The translations under genes were made by a program, and so were the position numbers. From Ignavibacteria bacterium (GTDB taxonomy: Bacteria; Bacteroidota; Ignavibacteria; Kapaibacteriales; UBA4661): 5,440 bases of DNA. This document shows positions 4,431-5,440 of the stretch, piece by piece; the stretch's first letter is position 1; each line of letters opens with the position of its first letter. The notes beneath the pieces are model-generated. The model was not told the origin of the DNA, ran no database searches, and saw only the letters and a list, made by a program, of their open reading frames with translations. The DNA is taken from positions 1 to 5,440 of the forward strand of contig JAAFHM010000349.1 in assembly GCA_013298375.1 (NCBI GenBank), written 5' to 3'.

Positions 4431-4528
4431 AAAAAAAAAGCGCGGCATCATAGCCAATGAGAAAACTTGTGATGTGCAGCATAAAAACACATACTTGAGC
4501 GTTACGCTCAACGCCTATTGCCGCGCTT
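4431..4528 (-). terminator. Large branched RNA structure ending in a U9 tract; intrinsic terminator or small RNA
   Basis: This begins six bases after the antirepressor stop. On the minus strand AAGCGCGGCA (4528-4519) pairs perfectly with TGCCGCGCTT (4447-4438), a 10-bp stem, and the T run at 4439-4431 completes it. ATAG (4518-4515) and CTAT (4453-4450) extend the stem across a 2-nt bulge. Inside are TTGAGCG-TAA-CGCTCAA (4511-4495, 7 bp) and ATGTG/CACAT (4492-4472, 5 bp), plus about 20 unpaired bases. Closing stem plus U tract is the form of an intrinsic terminator in this direction only. The roughly 70-nt branched interior is far larger than a normal terminator loop, so it may be the body of a structured small RNA. 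Confidence 0.7.
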
Positions 4529-4534
4529 GGGTCG

Positions 4535-5329
4535 TCAGTGAATAAAACGTTGCAGTAATTGAGGCGAAGTGTCAACACGCGTCTGGAATAGCGTATCTTC
4601 GTTCATCGGTTCAATCGTGATTTTTCGCGCACTTGCGATATGTCGTGCAGCACGGGAAAGCCTGAGCGCAATGCTTTCTACGCTGCCACCGACCTTTAAC
4701 CAATCAAATACTGCTACTTTAATGGCATCGGCAGGACTTGCGGCGCACAGTTGCAGTGTTTTCGTTTTTGCTTTTATGCGCCTTCCATGCTGCTCAAAAT
4801 ACTGTTCAAGCATTTCGCCGATTTCTGCCTTGCTGATATTCATGAGCTGATTGCGATAGCGCTCAAATTCAACAGATGCACCTTTCGCATCAAGTGGGGA
4901 ATCGTCCACATAGCGGCGTTTGTGGAGTTCGTAGCCACGCTTGATATTTACCGCAAAACGGCAAAAGTCGAGCATTTCACCAATCAGTGCCGCTTCGTCA
5001 AGAGTAATAAGGTCGCCTTGGGAGTGCTGTTCTTCGAGTTGGATAAGGCGGCGGCGAATCTCCTTGCCTTTTGCGTTGCGCTCCATCATAGCGACTTCTT
5101 TGGCGGCGGTAATGGTGAGATGGTAGTCAGTCACCTTTGAGGCACCTTGTTTCTTTGCGTTTTCACGTTTAACAATTTTGTTATTCGTGAAAAAATCCTT
5201 GCCTTCCACTAAGTCACACTCTTCAATACGTTGATTTATCCAGTTACCAAATTGGCGCTTACTACCAAGTTCTGCGTGAAGTTTGCGGGCATCAATTCTG
5301 CCGTTGGTGTTAATCAGTCCATTCATCAT
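4535..5329 (-). CDS. AntA/AntB-type phage antirepressor with unrecognised C-terminal domain
   Basis: ATG at 5329; a second in-frame ATG at 5326 gives one residue less, and no strong Shine-Dalgarno precedes either. Residues 7-85 match the AntA/AntB antirepressor pattern: INTNGRIDARKLHAELGSKR, then FGNWINQRIEECDLVEGKDFF, and finally YHLTITAAKEVAMMERNAKG followed by EIRRRLI. Proteins with this domain interfere with phage repressors, often through a short linked RNA or protein control. Residues 100-264 are not a C-terminal domain I recognise: a helix LDEAALIGEMLDF, then YELHKRRYVDD, then an arginine-rich helix, then VFDWLKVGGSVESIALRL and RKITIEP near the end. The AntA-type N-terminus is used as a module before varied C-terminal domains. 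It probably acts in the cytoplasm on a phage repressor outside the window. Confidence 0.85.
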   Translation of the reverse strand: MMNGLINTNGRIDARKLHAELGSKRQFGNWINQRIEECDLVEGKDFFTNNKIVKRENAKKQGASKVTDYHLTITAAKEVAMMERNAKGKEIRRRLIQLEEQHSQGDLITLDEAALIGEMLDFCRFAVNIKRGYELHKRRYVDDSPLDAKGASVEFERYRNQLMNISKAEIGEMLEQYFEQHGRRIKAKTKTLQLCAASPADAIKVAVFDWLKVGGSVESIALRLSRAARHIASARKITIEPMNEDTLFQTRVDTSPQLLQRFIH

Positions 5330-5440
5330 GCTACTTTGTTTGTTTTTATTTACACTTTATTAAGTAAAATATTACACTATTTAAGGTATAGTATCGGACT
5401 GCTCAACTGGCGCTGGGTTAAGAAAAAACTCATTAATCGC
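5330..5440 (-). promoter_or_regulatory. AT-rich upstream region of the antirepressor gene with TTACACT repeats
   Basis: No gene is seen here. TTACACT occurs twice (5350-5356 and 5372-5378), 22 bp apart, about two helical turns, each followed by a T/A run ending in AAG. An imperfect dyad centred on AATATT (5363-5378, six of eight base pairs symmetric) lies between and over the second copy. For the minus strand a weak promoter candidate is TTGAGC (5406-5401), a 17-bp spacer and TAAATA (5383-5378); four and three of six bases match the consensus. The repeats could be operator half-sites that cover the -10 region, which is inference. Confidence 0.4.

Noticed and set aside
4191..4460. 89-codon plus-strand frame
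   Set aside because: It reads through both tRNA genes on the opposite strand; an accident of the tRNA sequences.
4438..4528. Branched structure as a further tRNA
   Set aside because: It has a closing stem and hairpins but no T loop, no anticodon arm and no conserved D-arm bases, so the cloverleaf does not fit.
4354..4578. 74-codon minus-strand frame
   Set aside because: It runs across the antirepressor stop, the branched RNA and tRNA-Lys, so the RNA features explain the stretch.
4751..5140. 129-codon plus-strand frame
   Set aside because: It is antisense to the antirepressor gene, with no ribosome binding site and no recognisable protein pattern.
1..5440. CRISPR array or insertion sequence
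   Set aside because: No evenly spaced repeats of 20-40 bp, no transposase-like frame and no terminal inverted repeats were seen.

Overview
The window looks like the early or accessory region of a bacteriophage or prophage. Every supported gene lies on the minus strand, so transcription runs from the right end of the window to the left. The genes are short and tightly packed, four junctions share an ATGA stop/start, and there is a small tRNA cluster. The best protein marker is an AntA/AntB-type antirepressor. No capsid, tail, integrase, polymerase or rRNA gene is visible, so host and lifestyle cannot be fixed. Several starts have a clear GGAG-type ribosome binding site and others have none. 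This fits a bacterial virus, but does not name the host.

Right to left: (1) 5330-5440 is an AT-rich upstream region with a direct repeat, a partial dyad and only a weak promoter candidate. (2) 4535-5329 is the antirepressor-like gene. (3) 4431-4528 is a structured 3' end whose 10-bp closing stem is followed by a U tract. (4) 4186-4391 holds tRNA-Lys(TTT) and tRNA-Met(CAT), and the 62-nt spacer between them is itself rich in inverted repeats. (5) 3895-4146 is a small conserved-looking gene whose last codons and stop lie inside a second, incomplete tRNA-Met-like sequence (3866-3938). (6) 2719-3836 is a run of five very small genes: one unknown, one helix-turn-helix protein, one basic helical peptide, one single-span membrane peptide and one coiled-coil peptide. 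(7) 1-2668 holds five larger genes of phage-hypothetical type, the last of which runs off the left edge.

How the parts might work together is inference. The antirepressor domain suggests control of a phage switch. The tRNAs would support translation, and the left-hand genes resemble the conserved hypothetical genes of phage early operons. The most unusual structure is the tRNA-Met / small gene / tRNA-Met 3' fragment arrangement. It could be a tRNA-bounded cassette, an attachment site, or the scar of an old recombination. The structured RNA elements beside it are also unexplained.
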